The notes under the pieces were generated by a model. It saw only the letters and a program-made list of their open reading frames with translations, had not been told where the DNA came from and ran no database searches. This document shows positions 14,292-14,531 of a stretch of DNA of 14,531 bases, piece after piece (position 1 is the first letter of the stretch; every line of letters starts with the position of its first letter). This DNA is from Paratractidigestivibacter sp963649365 (GTDB lineage: Bacteria > Actinomycetota > Coriobacteriia > Coriobacteriales > Atopobiaceae), in contig CAVJHQ010000062.1 in the NCBI GenBank assembly GCA_963649365.1, positions 1 through 14,531 of the forward strand, written 5' to 3'. Both the position numbers and the translations under genes were made by a program.

Positions 14292-14531
14292 GCGCACCGT
14301 GGCGCCCGCCCCGAATCCGCATCTTGCAGTAACGAACGGCGCCCGAGAGCCCCGGGTACGCGCCGCGCAGTAATCAGACGGGCGGAAGCGCCCTGAAACC
14401 GCGCCGCCCAGCAACGCTACGTTACTGCGCGGCGCGGTTCCAGGGCGCGAGAGACACTCACGTTACTGGGCGACGCGATTCCGGGGCGCGAGAGACGCCT
14501 GCGTTACTGCGCGGCGCGTTCCCGGGGCGCG
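14292..14531. repeat. head-to-head array of 41-base units
   Basis: The last 240 bases hold six copies of one unit. Minus-strand copies occupy 14414-14374, 14373-14333 and 14332-14292; plus-strand copies occupy 14422-14462, 14463-14503 and 14504-14531, the last cut by the window edge. All start with TTACTG (TTGCTG in one) and all are in exact 41-base phase, with seven bases (14415-14421) at the junction. Unit positions 1-15 follow TTACTGCGCGGCGCG, positions 17-20 resemble TTCC and positions 22-28 follow GGGCGCG. The remaining 13 or so bases vary, although two plus copies share AGAGAC. The outermost minus copy is the most diverged. Since 41 is not a multiple of three, a coding origin is unlikely. 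The array probably continues past the window. Confidence 0.9.
14388..14448. repeat. 29-base inverted repeat at the array centre
   Basis: Bases 14388-14416 are the reverse complement of 14420-14448 at 26 of 29 positions, with a three-base loop CTA. The structure comes from the innermost opposing units. It could extrude as a long GC-rich hairpin. No T-tract follows on either side, so it is not a standard terminator. Confidence 0.88.

Noticed and set aside
14226..14414. N-terminal extension of the nucleoid-associated protein
   Set aside because: The frame is open, but it is arginine-rich, runs through the repeat array and lacks a ribosome site. The ATG at 14225 has one and begins the family homology.
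14292..14531. CRISPR array
   Set aside because: The repeated units sit head to head and the variable part is only about 13 bases, far too short for spacers. The core also varies between copies. No cas gene is near.

Overview
The window is GC-rich DNA that reads like a chromosomal segment of a gut or oral actinobacterium, most likely class Coriobacteriia (Collinsella/Olsenella/Atopobium-like). The basis is composition, strong GGAG-type ribosome sites, a Kup transporter of bacterial type, Tat-type leaders on surface proteins and a 37-kDa nucleoid-associated protein. No rRNA, tRNA, insertion sequence or phage gene was seen, so the genus stays open.

Layout. Nearly everything is transcribed leftwards (minus strand). 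From right to left in order of transcription: a nucleoid-associated protein (14225-13170); a Tat-exported coiled-coil NlpC/P60-type cell-wall hydrolase (12993-11770) with a strong terminator; a two-gene unit of an amino-acid-type solute-binding lipoprotein (11633-10794) and, 6 bases later, a 1039-residue MscS-type channel carrying two extracytoplasmic Cache sensor modules (10787-7668), closed by a terminator; the potassium transporter Kup (7453-5168); then, after a plus-strand island, a Sel1-repeat protein (4317-3412), an RlmKL-type 23S rRNA methyltransferase (3250-971) and a CPBP membrane protease (931-50). The only plus-strand genes are a Phd/YefM-RelE/ParE toxin-antitoxin pair (4453-5045). 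Its promoter lies back to back with the Sel1 gene, and it shares a two-way terminator with kup.

How they may work together. The centre (7668-11633) looks like an envelope sensing and osmotic module: a binding lipoprotein with no ABC permease or ATPase beside it is coupled to a channel that already has its own ligand-sensor domains, and a potassium importer follows. This is the most interesting protein-level system here. The RlmKL protein has lost the methyltransferase signatures of its RlmL half while keeping the surrounding fold sequence.

The right edge (14292-14531) holds a non-coding array: three copies of a 41-base unit in one orientation meet at least three copies in the other, head to head, with every copy in exact 41-base phase and a 29-base hairpin at the junction. 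The window ends inside this array, so its full extent is unknown.
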